Part shown: in pieces, positions 19,503 to 28,583 of the stretch
How the letters are laid out: each line of letters starts with the position of its first letter
Numbering within the stretch: position 1 is the first letter of the stretch
Source: Leptospira andrefontaineae
GTDB taxonomy: Bacteria; Spirochaetota; Leptospiria; Leptospirales; Leptospiraceae
DNA: 64,000 nucleotides
Reading direction: 5' to 3'
Assembly: GCF_004770105.1 (NCBI RefSeq)
Contig: NZ_RQEY01000005.1
Span: 62,001-126,000 of the forward strand
The notes under the pieces: generated by a model
Databases searched by the model: none
What the model saw: the letters and a program-made list of their open reading frames with translations, nothing else
Told to the model about the DNA's origin: nothing
Position numbers and translations under genes: made by a program

Positions 19503-20377
19503 AGTTTTACTCTATTAGAATAAAATACACAATTGGAACCCGCAGGATGTAATCTTCCTGTAGTTTCCGAGATGGAAAGTTCTTCCGTTAGATAATTCCC
19601 AGGAGTTTTGATCCTACCTTCCAAAATTCTTCTAAGAGCAAGAGGACTAAATCCAGTGGAATGGCAGGTTAAAAATACGAACTCAGGCTTATTATTGCAA
19701 AGTTGCATAAGCAGATCCATCATCTCGGGTAGATCTTTTTCTATTTTAAAAACTTCTCCGCTAGCACCTCGTCCGAAAGTAGGAGGATCTAAGATGAAAC
19801 CTATATATTTTTTTTCCCTGCGAATCTCTCTATTCAGGAATTTTAATACGTCTTCTATGATCCAACGTACTTTTTTACCTGCTAGGCCGGAAACTTGCGC
19901 ATTCTCTCTGGCCCATTCTACCATTCCTTTGGAAGAATCCAAATGACATGCGTCTAATCCGCCGGCTAATACGGATAAGGTGGAGAGTCCTGAATAAGCG
20001 AACAAATTTAGAACTTCTCCCTGTCCTGCAAGTTGAGAAGAAACATTTCGAATACGATCCCAGTTGCTCAATTGTTCCGGAAAAATCCCTAGATGTCCAA
20101 AAGGAGTAAAACGTATCTTAACGGTCAAAGGTGGTAATTGGATCAGGAACTCGTCTTCTGAATCAGGTCTGGAAGCGCCGGATCCTTTCCAGCTCCAGTT
20201 TCCTCCACCTTTATCACTTCTATGATATTCTCCATCAGCATCTTTCCAAAGCGTGCCCTGAGTCGGCGGCCAGGCTGCAACCGGAGAAGGGCGGATCACT
20301 TTATATGGACCCACTTGTTCTAACTTTTTGAAATTCCCGGAATCGATGAGTTGGTATGTATTTTTATTCGTGCTCAT
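19499..20377 (-). CDS. Class I SAM-dependent methyltransferase
   Basis: The best start is the ATG at 20377, which overlaps the upstream stop as ATGA, giving 292 residues. The frame runs 24 bases further upstream, but those codons lie inside the preceding gene. SAM-binding motif I is VLNLFAYSGLSTLSVLAGGLDACHLDSS, followed by FILDPPTFGRG with the catalytic-site DPP, and the later beta-hairpin region FLTCHSTGFSP. DPP motifs mark base-modifying RNA methyltransferases such as the RlmI/RlmL group. It lacks an N-terminal PUA domain, unlike its upstream neighbour, so the pair looks like two related rRNA methylases. Confidence 0.83.
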   Translation of the reverse strand: MSTNKNTYQLIDSGNFKKLEQVGPYKVIRPSPVAAWPPTQGTLWKDADGEYHRSDKGGGNWSWKGSGASRPDSEDEFLIQLPPLTVKIRFTPFGHLGIFPEQLSNWDRIRNVSSQLAGQGEVLNLFAYSGLSTLSVLAGGLDACHLDSSKGMVEWARENAQVSGLAGKKVRWIIEDVLKFLNREIRREKKYIGFILDPPTFGRGASGEVFKIEKDLPEMMDLLMQLCNNKPEFVFLTCHSTGFSPLALRRILEGRIKTPGNYLTEELSISETTGRLHPAGSNCVFYSNRVKL

Positions 20378-21627
20378 ATGTTCTGATCCAAGGGCTCGCA
20401 TTTTTTATAGATATGCACCTTGAAGTATTTCCCTTCCGGAAATTCCTTACGTGTAGGATGATCCGGTTCGGGTCTTAATTTGAAAAGATCCTTGTACTTC
20501 CATCCTTTGTTTGTTAAGGTTTCCCGGCCAATCTTTTCGAATTCGGACTCCAGGATTCTTCCGGAACAAGATAATAAGATCAGGTCTCCTCCAGGTTCCA
20601 GATGAAAGAGTGCCTTAGAAATTAGACTTCGATATGCCTTTTTACCTGCGGGAACTGCGGCTTGGTTCGGAGTTAGATTGGGTGGATCTAAAACGATCAG
20701 TGAAAATTTTCTATCTTCTAAAAATCCCCAGTCTTGGAATAGATCGGCTCGGATAAGATGATGTTTTCCTTTTGTAAGGATCGTATTCTTCTTCTCGAAA
20801 TTTAAGATCTCATTTTCCGGTAAAATATGGGATGCAAATTCTTCTAAAGCTTCTTTAGCGCCATCGGCGGAGAAGACCGACTTTGCCCCTGCTTCTTCCA
20901 AACATACCGAAGTTAGACCGGTATGTGAAAATAGATGTAGGCATTCCCTATTTATAGCTAATTCCGGTTTTTCTAATATGTATTGGCGAAGATTTCTTAC
21001 ATCTAAAAAGAATCCTCCTTTCTGGCCCGGGATCTTAGTCTTCCATCGTACTTGATTTAGAAAAATCCCTTCTTCATAAGGAATTTCTTTTTTACCTCGT
21101 AAGAATCGAATTGGTAAAGATTTTTCGGAACCGATACGATGTGGAGAGATCCATACGATCTGTTCTGGAATTGGCTCTTCCGATCTGGAAGCGGCAGAAT
21201 ATAGATATCGAACCACTAATCTGGAAAATGTTCTTAATGATTTAGAATAGGTTTGGACAACCCAGGTTGAGCCATATCGATCCACTGTGACTCCTGGAAT
21301 AAGATCATTCTCCCCGTGTAAGAGTCGGTATGCGTTTGTTTTTGCTCGAAGAGGTTTTCTGAGTTCTAATGATCTTTGGATCGTTTGTTTTAGTTGGAGA
21401 AGCGAGAATTCATTTCTTCTTTGTATGATACGTATTCCGATCGGACCGGAAGAAGAATAGATCCCGAATCCTAATGTTTCATTCGATCCGGAAACAAGCC
21501 TCATCCAATCTCCGTCTTGGAATGCGGAGATTGCAGTGGATAATTTTCCGTTTAAGATCCAAGGATGTCCTGAATTCAAGACTGATTCGGTTGTTTTGTT
21601 TAATTGGTATCTTCGAAATCGATTCAT
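20374..21627 (-). CDS. RlmI-like 23S rRNA cytosine-5 methyltransferase
   Basis: The translation probably begins at the ATG at 21627 (MNRFRRYQLNK), about 417 residues. In-frame starts at 21639 and 21675 exist, but 21675 lies inside the gltA terminator hairpin. The N-terminal segment RYQLNKTTESVLNSGHPWILNGKLS is a PUA-like RNA-binding fold. A RlmI-type linker (YRLLHGENDLIPGVTVDRYG) and the methylase domain (CLHLFSHTGLTSVCLEEAGAKSVFSADGA) follow. The catalytic DPPNLTPNQ is followed by a Cys-containing LLSCSG. It likely methylates a cytosine in 23S rRNA; the exact base is inferred from the family only. No good ribosome binding site was seen for any start, so the 5' end is uncertain. Confidence 0.8.
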   Translation of the reverse strand: MNRFRRYQLNKTTESVLNSGHPWILNGKLSTAISAFQDGDWMRLVSGSNETLGFGIYSSSGPIGIRIIQRRNEFSLLQLKQTIQRSLELRKPLRAKTNAYRLLHGENDLIPGVTVDRYGSTWVVQTYSKSLRTFSRLVVRYLYSAASRSEEPIPEQIVWISPHRIGSEKSLPIRFLRGKKEIPYEEGIFLNQVRWKTKIPGQKGGFFLDVRNLRQYILEKPELAINRECLHLFSHTGLTSVCLEEAGAKSVFSADGAKEALEEFASHILPENEILNFEKKNTILTKGKHHLIRADLFQDWGFLEDRKFSLIVLDPPNLTPNQAAVPAGKKAYRSLISKALFHLEPGGDLILLSCSGRILESEFEKIGRETLTNKGWKYKDLFKLRPEPDHPTRKEFPEGKYFKVHIYKKCEPLDQNI

Positions 21628-21639
21628 TACAAAGTACAT

Positions 21640-21672
21640 AAAAAAGGACAGAGAAAATAACCCTGTCCTTTT
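21640..21672 (-). terminator. Intrinsic terminator after gltA
   Basis: Read on the minus strand, AAAAGGACAG and CTGTCCTTTT form a perfect ten-base stem with an 11-base loop, followed by more T. It lies about 25 bases after the gltA stop. It makes gltA a separate unit or at least reduces transcription of the RNA methylase genes behind it. It also argues against the TTG at 21675 as a start. Confidence 0.8.
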
Positions 21673-21695
21673 CAAAATATCAGCCTTGAAAAATT

Positions 21696-22982
21696 TTACT
21701 TTTTCTTAGCGTCGTCGTAAGCAGTATCAGTTGCTCCAGTATAGATCTGGCGAGGTCTACCGATTTTCATATCAGGAGATTCTATCATTTCTTTCCATTG
21801 AGCGATCCAACCTGGAAGACGTCCCATAGCAAACATTACAGTGAACATGTTCACAGGAATTCCAAGTGCACGGTAGATAATACCGCTATAGAAGTCTACG
21901 TTCGGATACAATTTTCTTTCTACGAAGTAGGAGTCTTTAAGAGCTGCTTCTTCCAATTCTTTAGCAATATCTAATAGAGGGTCATTTACTCCCAGTCTGG
22001 AAAGAACTGCGTCACATGCTTTTTTAATGATCTTAGCGCGTGGGTCGAAGTTTTTATAAACTCTATGTCCGAATCCGGAAAGACGGAATGCATCATTCTT
22101 ATCTTTTGCTTTTTCTACGATCTTTTTCACAGGAAGACCGGAAGCTTTGATCTCCAAAAGCATTTCCAAGACTTCTTGGTTTGCTCCACCGTGACGAGGT
22201 CCCCAAAGTGCACAGATACCTGCAGAGATCGCTCCGTATAAGTTTGCGAGAGAAGAACCAACTAAACGAACTGTGGAAGTAGAACAGTTTTGTTCGTGAT
22301 CAGCATGAAGGATTAATAAAAGGTTCAGGGCTTTTACAATTTCAGGATCGATATAATAATCTTCACTAGGAACTGAGAACATCATATTCAAGAAATTGCT
22401 GCAATAATCCAGGTGATTCATTGGATGAACTGTAGGTTGGCCCAATGATTTTTTATACGCGAAGGAAGCGATCGTAGGGAACTTCGCTAAAAGACGAACC
22501 ATAGAGATATGTCTATGGTCCGGATTTTCTGGATCATAAGAATCTTGGTAATAAGTAGAAAGTGAACCGATCATTGTGGACATGATCGCCATTGGGTGAC
22601 CATCTTTAGGAAATCCATTATAAAGACGTTTTAGATCTTCATGGATCAAAGTGTGCATGGTAAGCTCTTTGTCCCATTCTTGTAATTCCTTATCGGAAGG
22701 AAGACGGCCGTATATCAAAAGGTAAGCTACTTCGGTGAAGCTAGATTTTTCGGCCAATTGTTCTATCGGGATCCCACGGTATCTTAAGATTCCCAACTCT
22801 CCATCCAGGAATGTAACTGCGCTAGTGCAGGCACCGGTATTTAAATAACCGTTATCTAATGTAATGTATCCTGTTTGCTGTCTGAGTTTGGAGATGTCTA
22901 TGGCCTTTTCGTTTTCTGTTCCCGTAATGATGGGTAGTTCATATTCTTTACCGTCGATTTTTAAGATTGCGGTGCTTGCCAT
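21696..22982 (-). CDS. gltA: Citrate synthase (type II)
   Basis: 428 residues, the length of Gram-negative hexameric citrate synthases. It condenses oxaloacetate with acetyl-CoA, the entry step of the citric acid cycle. Catalytic residues are visible: His in LLILHADHEQNCSTSTVRLVG, His in SGFGHRVYKNFDPRAK and Asp in YPNVDFYSGI. The N-terminal small beta domain (STAILKIDGKEYELPIITG) is present and complete. The ATG at 22982 is preceded by AGGAG, seven bases away. It ends in a clear intrinsic terminator, so it is probably expressed on its own. Confidence 0.97.
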   Translation of the reverse strand: MASTAILKIDGKEYELPIITGTENEKAIDISKLRQQTGYITLDNGYLNTGACTSAVTFLDGELGILRYRGIPIEQLAEKSSFTEVAYLLIYGRLPSDKELQEWDKELTMHTLIHEDLKRLYNGFPKDGHPMAIMSTMIGSLSTYYQDSYDPENPDHRHISMVRLLAKFPTIASFAYKKSLGQPTVHPMNHLDYCSNFLNMMFSVPSEDYYIDPEIVKALNLLLILHADHEQNCSTSTVRLVGSSLANLYGAISAGICALWGPRHGGANQEVLEMLLEIKASGLPVKKIVEKAKDKNDAFRLSGFGHRVYKNFDPRAKIIKKACDAVLSRLGVNDPLLDIAKELEEAALKDSYFVERKLYPNVDFYSGIIYRALGIPVNMFTVMFAMGRLPGWIAQWKEMIESPDMKIGRPRQIYTGATDTAYDDAKKK

Positions 22983-23136
22983 TTTTTACTCCTGTTAGAT
23001 GAATGATATCGGACGAACCGGCATAATGTAGACCTGAGGACAGAGAAGCGAAATTGAAAATTCTGCCCGGTCCTTAGAACTATCCCATGGATCTGAAATT
23101 CTAGACAATCCAAAAAAAAGAATCCGTCTTGTCTGC

Positions 23137-25392
23137 TTAGCGGTTTTTGTACTGCCTTAAACTTTGGTAATTATAATAGTTCGACGTTACGATCCTGCAA
23201 TAATCACGGGGTTCTTTTAGGGGAAGTTCTTCCAAAAAGTGATTAAAATCTCCATGATAATGATTTCGTTTCCATTTTCTGAGATTTCCAGGACCACCGT
23301 TATAAGCGATTGAGGCCCATTTCAAATCGTTTTCATTGGAAGAAAGAAGGTATTTTAGGAATTTTGCACCCATTTGGATAGAAATTTCTGGATCAAAAAG
23401 AGAATAAGGACCGAGTCCCAAACCTTGGGCTAACCCTTTTCCGGTAGGTCCCATAATCTGCATGAGACCTCTCGCATTGGAAGAAGATACGGCATTCTCC
23501 TTAAAAAAGGACTCCTGTCTCATCACTGCATACACAATATCTTCTTCGATCCCGAAAGATTGGGAATAATGAGAAACAATATCCCTATGAGGTCTTGGAT
23601 AGATCCTAGAGGCTAGTTTGGAAGGGAGAAGTATCACATCATCAGGGATCCTTCTTCTTTTCATTAGATTTCTTGTATGGAATACAGTCAGGTATTGGTT
23701 GCCGGTAACTTCTCCGAGAGCCGCAAAAATTTCGTCTTTTTCTTCTTCGGAAGTTCCGGTTTGTAAGACGAATTTATCCACCAGAGAACTAGCATACGCC
23801 ATCTCTCCGATCTCTAAATATTCTTTAGCGTTTTGTAATAGAGTATTTCCTCTGACCTTACTATGAGCAGAATCTATCCGAACATCCAAGGAGAATGAAT
23901 CCGGAAAGTATGCAAATTCAAGATCTCTTCCTATGATCTTATCCGAATATTTTGGATCACCGGCTGTCAAAGAAAGATATTCGAATAATGTATCCTTATT
24001 TCTAAGAGGACTGTCCGGTTTTTGAATAGAAGAGATCTCAGTTGCAAATTCTTCTCGGATGACTCTTGTATAATAGGAACCGGGAATAGATCTATAATAA
24101 GATTTCAACCAAGAAAGAAGTTCATCCTGTTTTCCTTTGGATTTTAAACTTCTCAAATACCAATAGACTAATCTACCTTTTACGGGAAGATTCGGGATCC
24201 TTTTTAGAGCCTCTTTCCAATACAATTCTTCTAAGAAATGAGAATGGTCCCCGATCAAAAGATCGATCAGCTCGTCTTGGCGGATCAGGTTATAAGGATT
24301 TTTTTCGAGAGAAGAAAGTAGACCGTTAAAATATTTATCCCTTTCTCCCAATCGTTTATAAGCCCTGGCATATGCATACTCCACGGATTCGGAGGAAGAT
24401 AGATTTGTTTTTTCTAATAGATCCAAACCTGATTTAGCAAGGTTCTGATTGGAAAGTTCCACAGACATGGCAGCAGTAAATTCAGGAAAATATTCAGCAT
24501 AATGTTTATGTTTGGAGAAAAGAGAGGAAAGTCTTTCCGGATAATATTGGACTAAACCTCTTGCGGCGGCCTTCCAACTTTCAGGTCTTTCGAAACTGAT
24601 AGAGCTGAAATATTGGTGAGAAGATATAAACGATTTCTTATCACTTGCATCTAAGAAAGGAAGAAATAGAACTCCTTTCTCCAAAGGGATCTGTTTGTAA
24701 AAAGATTCTCCCTTCCAGGTCCTTAAATCGGTATAAATATCTTTTTTAACATAAGAAGGAACATTCGCATCTTCTGCAAGGGCGTATAAAAGATTTTCTC
24801 CCTTCTGGACTTCTCCGAATTTATATAATGCCTTGGCGTATCTGTAATAAGCCATAGCACCGAAATATTCTTTTTTATCCCTCTCCGAAAAACTTTCGGC
24901 GTAATCTTTTGCTTCTTTGAATTCTCCGTTTTCGTAATGGATGCGAAGGATTTCCCCAATCACATTTTTATAAATAGGATCATACTCAGGAGGGAGTTTT
25001 TTGAGATAAGAGATAAGTTCGGAAGAAGATAAACTTTTTCTTTTTACCATTTCCTCATATAATTTCCAAAAACTCATTTTGGAGACTGCATTCATCGGAG
25101 GAAGAGGGTTCTTTATCAGGCTATGAAGTTCGTCCTTGGTAACGCCTACGACAAGCCTTCCTTTTAAAAGAGAGACCAGGTATCTGAATTTATTACCTTC
25201 ATCTCCGTCCGGATGGGTTTCATGGAAGCGGACAAGAGCATACACCTCGGATTCTTTGGAAGGGGACCTTTCCCGGAAAATCCTGCGGATTTTTTCTAAA
25301 CTATAGGATTTGACCAAGTATTTTAGGTCTTCATCCGCAAAAAGACTGCCGACAACTAGAAACGGGAGTAACCCCAGAATCGTTTTTTTCAT
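23137..25392 (-). CDS. Soluble lytic murein transglycosylase
   Basis: 751 residues with a cleavable signal peptide (MKKTILGLLPFLVVGSLFA). A long helical superhelix of TPR/U-shaped type covers residues 20 to 570. A C-terminal SLT domain follows: IVYAVMRQESFFKENAVSSSNARGLMQIMGPTG with the catalytic Glu, then SIQMGAKFLKYLL and SIAYNGGPGNLRKW. This is the Slt70 arrangement. The enzyme cuts peptidoglycan between MurNAc and GlcNAc with formation of 1,6-anhydroMurNAc in the periplasm, during growth or insertion of envelope machines. It is divergent from the next gene, with 58 bases between. It is not part of an obvious operon. Confidence 0.93.
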   Translation of the reverse strand: MKKTILGLLPFLVVGSLFADEDLKYLVKSYSLEKIRRIFRERSPSKESEVYALVRFHETHPDGDEGNKFRYLVSLLKGRLVVGVTKDELHSLIKNPLPPMNAVSKMSFWKLYEEMVKRKSLSSSELISYLKKLPPEYDPIYKNVIGEILRIHYENGEFKEAKDYAESFSERDKKEYFGAMAYYRYAKALYKFGEVQKGENLLYALAEDANVPSYVKKDIYTDLRTWKGESFYKQIPLEKGVLFLPFLDASDKKSFISSHQYFSSISFERPESWKAAARGLVQYYPERLSSLFSKHKHYAEYFPEFTAAMSVELSNQNLAKSGLDLLEKTNLSSSESVEYAYARAYKRLGERDKYFNGLLSSLEKNPYNLIRQDELIDLLIGDHSHFLEELYWKEALKRIPNLPVKGRLVYWYLRSLKSKGKQDELLSWLKSYYRSIPGSYYTRVIREEFATEISSIQKPDSPLRNKDTLFEYLSLTAGDPKYSDKIIGRDLEFAYFPDSFSLDVRIDSAHSKVRGNTLLQNAKEYLEIGEMAYASSLVDKFVLQTGTSEEEKDEIFAALGEVTGNQYLTVFHTRNLMKRRRIPDDVILLPSKLASRIYPRPHRDIVSHYSQSFGIEEDIVYAVMRQESFFKENAVSSSNARGLMQIMGPTGKGLAQGLGLGPYSLFDPEISIQMGAKFLKYLLSSNENDLKWASIAYNGGPGNLRKWKRNHYHGDFNHFLEELPLKEPRDYCRIVTSNYYNYQSLRQYKNR

Positions 25393-25450
25393 GCGATTCT
25401 TCTCACTTAATCTGCCTTAAAAAGGGTTCAACTCCAAAAAAGGAGTCTTT

Positions 25451-26731
25451 ATGCATATATCGGTATCAAATACAGAATGGCCTGAAATAACTTTAAGTCA
25501 TCCGGACTTCGTAAGTAAAAAACAGGATCGAAAACCTGATTCGGAAGTCATTCGACTCAAAACAAAAATTTTAGATCATTATAGCGGAAGTATTCTCACA
25601 CATTTGAGGCCTTCTCAATGTTTCAGATCGGACTTATTCGGAAGATTTGTATTCCATTCTCCTCGCCTAGATTGGATCAGAGAAGATGGTATCACTGAAA
25701 GGGAAGAAAAACTTTTACGTTTATTCTTCCAAGAATTGCTGGATGAGCTAAAAGGAAATCTAGTTTGGGACCCCGAATTATTCTTTTTATGTTCTGCATT
25801 CTTATTATGTGAAGATAGAATTCGAGATTACCAAGAATTGGTATATTCTTTCGGAGAAGATTTGAAAGAAGCAAAAGAAGGAAGAAGATTATTATACTTC
25901 ATAGGCGCAATCTCAGAATCAGAAAGTTTTCTGAAAGAAGGTTTGGAAAGAAAAGAGAAACTTGCGTATCGTCATAAACAACAAGGGCTAAACCAAGAAG
26001 AACAGAATGAATTATTCGATTTGGTAATTTCTTCCCAAGAGCCTGATCTGGCCGGACTTGCCTATTTCTATTTCAAAGATAAAAAAGAAGGTATCCGAAA
26101 CATAAAAGTTTTAGATGCAAGTATCGCAAGAAGGATAGAAGAATTTTCCAGAACGGAAGCAGACTTCTTCTTAGATCAGTATTCTCTCAGACATCCAATT
26201 CTGGATAGATTCTTCTTAGTCAAAAAATGTAAGCCGAGAGACTTCGTATTTGAATGGATCTCCGAGGAAAAAAAGAAAAACGGTAGAGAAGAATTAAAAG
26301 AAACTCTACGTGATTCTATCCAAGAAGGGAGTGACGATTCTTTATTCGAACGTTATAAGATCCTAAAAGAACAGGGGATGTCTTACACGCTCAGACCATT
26401 CGAACTTTTGGTTCTTTGGAATTCCACCTTAGCCGGGGAATTGGATTCTGAAATGATCTCTGTCCGATCCCAAACTCCGGGTTCTTATTTAACTCAAAGA
26501 GCCATTGCAGTCCAAGAATTTAAGGACAAAAAGTTCGAAGCGTTCAGAGAAAGATTAATTCAAACAGGAAGGTTCCAATATTCTCCTGAAATGGTTTATC
26601 TAAAAGCGATCTCTCTTTTAGAAACCGGACCTGTGGAAGAAGGAGTCCAGCTCATGGAGTCCTTGGTCCATAAGTTTACGCAGTCCGATTTTTTAAGATT
26701 GGTTCTGGACAGATATAAGGGCAAGAGTTAA
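25451..26731 (+). CDS. Uncharacterised 426-residue protein
   Basis: The ATG at 25451 has AGGAG five bases upstream. The protein is soluble, acidic-basic mixed, helical, and lacks a signal peptide or membrane segment. It has Phe/Leu/Glu-rich helices such as EEKLLRLFFQELLDELKGNLVWDPELFFLCSAFLLCEDRIRDY. A C-terminal part resembles a degenerate helical-repeat array (VYLKAISLLETGPVEEGVQLMESLVHKF, TPR-like). I do not recognise the family. A protein scaffold is a possible role, based only on the repeats. Confidence 0.65.
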   Translation: MHISVSNTEWPEITLSHPDFVSKKQDRKPDSEVIRLKTKILDHYSGSILTHLRPSQCFRSDLFGRFVFHSPRLDWIREDGITEREEKLLRLFFQELLDELKGNLVWDPELFFLCSAFLLCEDRIRDYQELVYSFGEDLKEAKEGRRLLYFIGAISESESFLKEGLERKEKLAYRHKQQGLNQEEQNELFDLVISSQEPDLAGLAYFYFKDKKEGIRNIKVLDASIARRIEEFSRTEADFFLDQYSLRHPILDRFFLVKKCKPRDFVFEWISEEKKKNGREELKETLRDSIQEGSDDSLFERYKILKEQGMSYTLRPFELLVLWNSTLAGELDSEMISVRSQTPGSYLTQRAIAVQEFKDKKFEAFRERLIQTGRFQYSPEMVYLKAISLLETGPVEEGVQLMESLVHKFTQSDFLRLVLDRYKGKS

Positions 26732-26787
26732 GAAAAGAATGTTCTTGCTCAAACGATAAGTATTTTCTAAAATTTGCCCAAGACCCT

Positions 26788-27558
26788 ATGGCCATCACCC
26801 AAGAACAGATCCTAGAACTCCAACGTCATCAAAAGATGATCCAACAATTGGAGAAGATCATAAGACTTTCCAAAAACGACGAACAGAAGTATAGGGCCAC
26901 TCGGGATTTGGATAAATATCGAAATCGAATGAGGGAAATTTCTCCGGAGGGGATCCCGGATAATCTCGAAACTGCTGCTGAGCAGATACGTATGTTCCGT
27001 GAAAATCCGGATGCTGCAGGAAGGATCTTGGCCAAGTATCCGATCATGAAAATTTCTCCGAATTCTAACGATACTGAGGTGAACCAGATCGGGACTTGGA
27101 TCAATGTATTAGATCGGGAATATCTTCCTATATTAAATGAAACTCATATTCGTTTCGACTTCTCTCATGGAAATGAGAAGGACGGAGTGGTCAAACATAT
27201 GGAGAATATCCGCCGAAATATCAAAGTTTTGACGGAGACTATCGAAGAATACCAAGCCGCTGAAAAACAAGATTTCAGAGAACAGCTTAGCCGGATGAAG
27301 AATAAACAAACCCGTATTTTTATCGCGGAAGCATTCGAGATGTTCCAAAAGTTTAATGAATTCCTCTCCAAGGTTTTGGGAGAATTTAAAGCCGGCGGGG
27401 GAGTGATCATGAATATAGAAGATAGGATCACTTTTAATCCTCGTTTCGAGAAGGCAACTGAGCTGGAAGGCAAATCTATTCCGGAAGCCTTGGACGAATT
27501 TAGAGAATTCACCGCAGAAGTTTTGGATCGGATCAACGTTCCGAATATCAAACATTGA
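26788..27558 (+). CDS. Uncharacterised coiled-coil-rich protein
   Basis: 256 residues, cytoplasmic, no membrane segment. The N-terminus (MAITQEQILELQRHQKMIQQLEKIIRLSKN) is heptad-patterned and likely coiled coil. The middle has HMENIRRNIKVLTETIEEYQAAEKQDFREQLSRM, another long helix. The C-terminal part has GGGVIMNIEDRITFNPRFEKATELEGKS, a loop-rich region. No enzyme motif. The stop overlaps the start of the acetyltransferase gene (TTGA), so they are probably co-translated. I do not recognise the family. Confidence 0.65.
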   Translation: MAITQEQILELQRHQKMIQQLEKIIRLSKNDEQKYRATRDLDKYRNRMREISPEGIPDNLETAAEQIRMFRENPDAAGRILAKYPIMKISPNSNDTEVNQIGTWINVLDREYLPILNETHIRFDFSHGNEKDGVVKHMENIRRNIKVLTETIEEYQAAEKQDFREQLSRMKNKQTRIFIAEAFEMFQKFNEFLSKVLGEFKAGGGVIMNIEDRITFNPRFEKATELEGKSIPEALDEFREFTAEVLDRINVPNIKH

Positions 27559-28019
27559 TAAATACTAAAATTAGAAAACTTTCTTCCGATGAAACTCCTC
27601 CTATGGATTTGTTACTTCTCGCAGATCCGAATGAAAAAATTGTACAGTCGTACTGGGACAGAGCAAACTGTTATGTACTCGAGTCTGGAAATTCGGAAAT
27701 TTTAGGAGTTTATGTACTTTTGACGACTCGTCCGGGAACTTCTGAAATCATTAATGTAGCAGTGAAAGAAGGGGAGCAAGGCAAGGGGTTTGGAAAAAAA
27801 TTGGTGCTTCATGCGATTTCCCAGGCAAGAGAAGACGGTTTTCATACCCTCGAAATTGGGACAGGCAATGCAGGAATTGGCCAGTTGGGCTTGTATCAAA
27901 AATGCGGGTTTCGAATTACCGGGATCGATTTCGATTTTTTTACCAAAAATTATCCGGAGCCGATCTATGAAAACGGGATCCACTGCCGGGACATGATCCG
28001 ATTGAGTCTGGACCTGTAA
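27555..28019 (+). CDS. GNAT-family N-acetyltransferase
   Basis: 154 residues with the GNAT fold. Motif A reads VAVKEGEQGKGFGKKLVLHAI (the Q-x-x-G-x-G acetyl-CoA pyrophosphate loop). It is followed by LEIGTGNAGIGQLGLYQKCGFRITG, which matches the end of many GNAT proteins. The start is TTG at 27555, overlapping the preceding stop. Starting at the ATG at 27604 would remove the first beta strand. The substrate is unknown: a protein N-terminus, amine or antibiotic cannot be excluded. It is co-directional with the coiled-coil protein and a plausible partner. Confidence 0.82.
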   Translation: MINTKIRKLSSDETPPMDLLLLADPNEKIVQSYWDRANCYVLESGNSEILGVYVLLTTRPGTSEIINVAVKEGEQGKGFGKKLVLHAISQAREDGFHTLEIGTGNAGIGQLGLYQKCGFRITGIDFDFFTKNYPEPIYENGIHCRDMIRLSLDL

Positions 28020-28123
28020 AAATAGCTCCCAGTTTAAAAAATTCCTTTTCGGAAGGGGCGGGTCCGGTTTATTAGTGTATAAACCGAAAACCTGCGGTCT
28101 TTCGCAAATAGGATTTTATATTC

Positions 28124-28567
28124 ATGGCACTTGTTAAGAACTCCTCCGAAGTTACAAACTCCACAATCGGCGAAAATTCCTACTTTAACGGAAAATTCTT
28201 CATCAACGGATCCTTAAAGATTGATGGAAAGTTCGAAGGAAAATCTCTCCAAGCGGAACAATTGTATATCGGAGCTTCCGGTAAAGTTCGCACAAACATC
28301 ACTGCTGCCAGCGTCATTATAGAAGGTATCGTAATCGGAAATATCACTGCTCGTAACAGAGTGATGCTTCTTCCTACCTCCAGAATTTTGGGAGATATCC
28401 GTACACCGGAATTGATCATCCAAAACGGAGTGGTGCTTGAAGGACGTTGTATCATTTCCAGCGACCTAAAACATTCCAACAAAGATCATATCGAATTGGA
28501 ATATGCTAAGGACTCTTTAACCTTAGAAAGACTTTTCGGTAAACAAACAGCAGCTAAGGAAGCTTAA
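28124..28567 (+). CDS. Bactofilin (polymer-forming cytoskeletal protein)
   Basis: 147 residues. The core is a right-handed beta-helix with the periodic hydrophobic pattern seen in bactofilins (FINGSLKIDGKFEGKSLQAEQLYIGASGKV...). Short unstructured ends flank it. Bactofilins self-assemble into filaments without nucleotide at the membrane and locally organise cell wall enzymes or shape. A second bactofilin lies at 57850-58233, so this strain has at least two. It is followed closely by pdxA, but that may be a chance neighbour. ATG start; upstream AGGATTTT. Confidence 0.88.
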   Translation: MALVKNSSEVTNSTIGENSYFNGKFFINGSLKIDGKFEGKSLQAEQLYIGASGKVRTNITAASVIIEGIVIGNITARNRVMLLPTSRILGDIRTPELIIQNGVVLEGRCIISSDLKHSNKDHIELEYAKDSLTLERLFGKQTAAKEA

Positions 28568-28583
28568 TCTTCCGGTATAGGCC

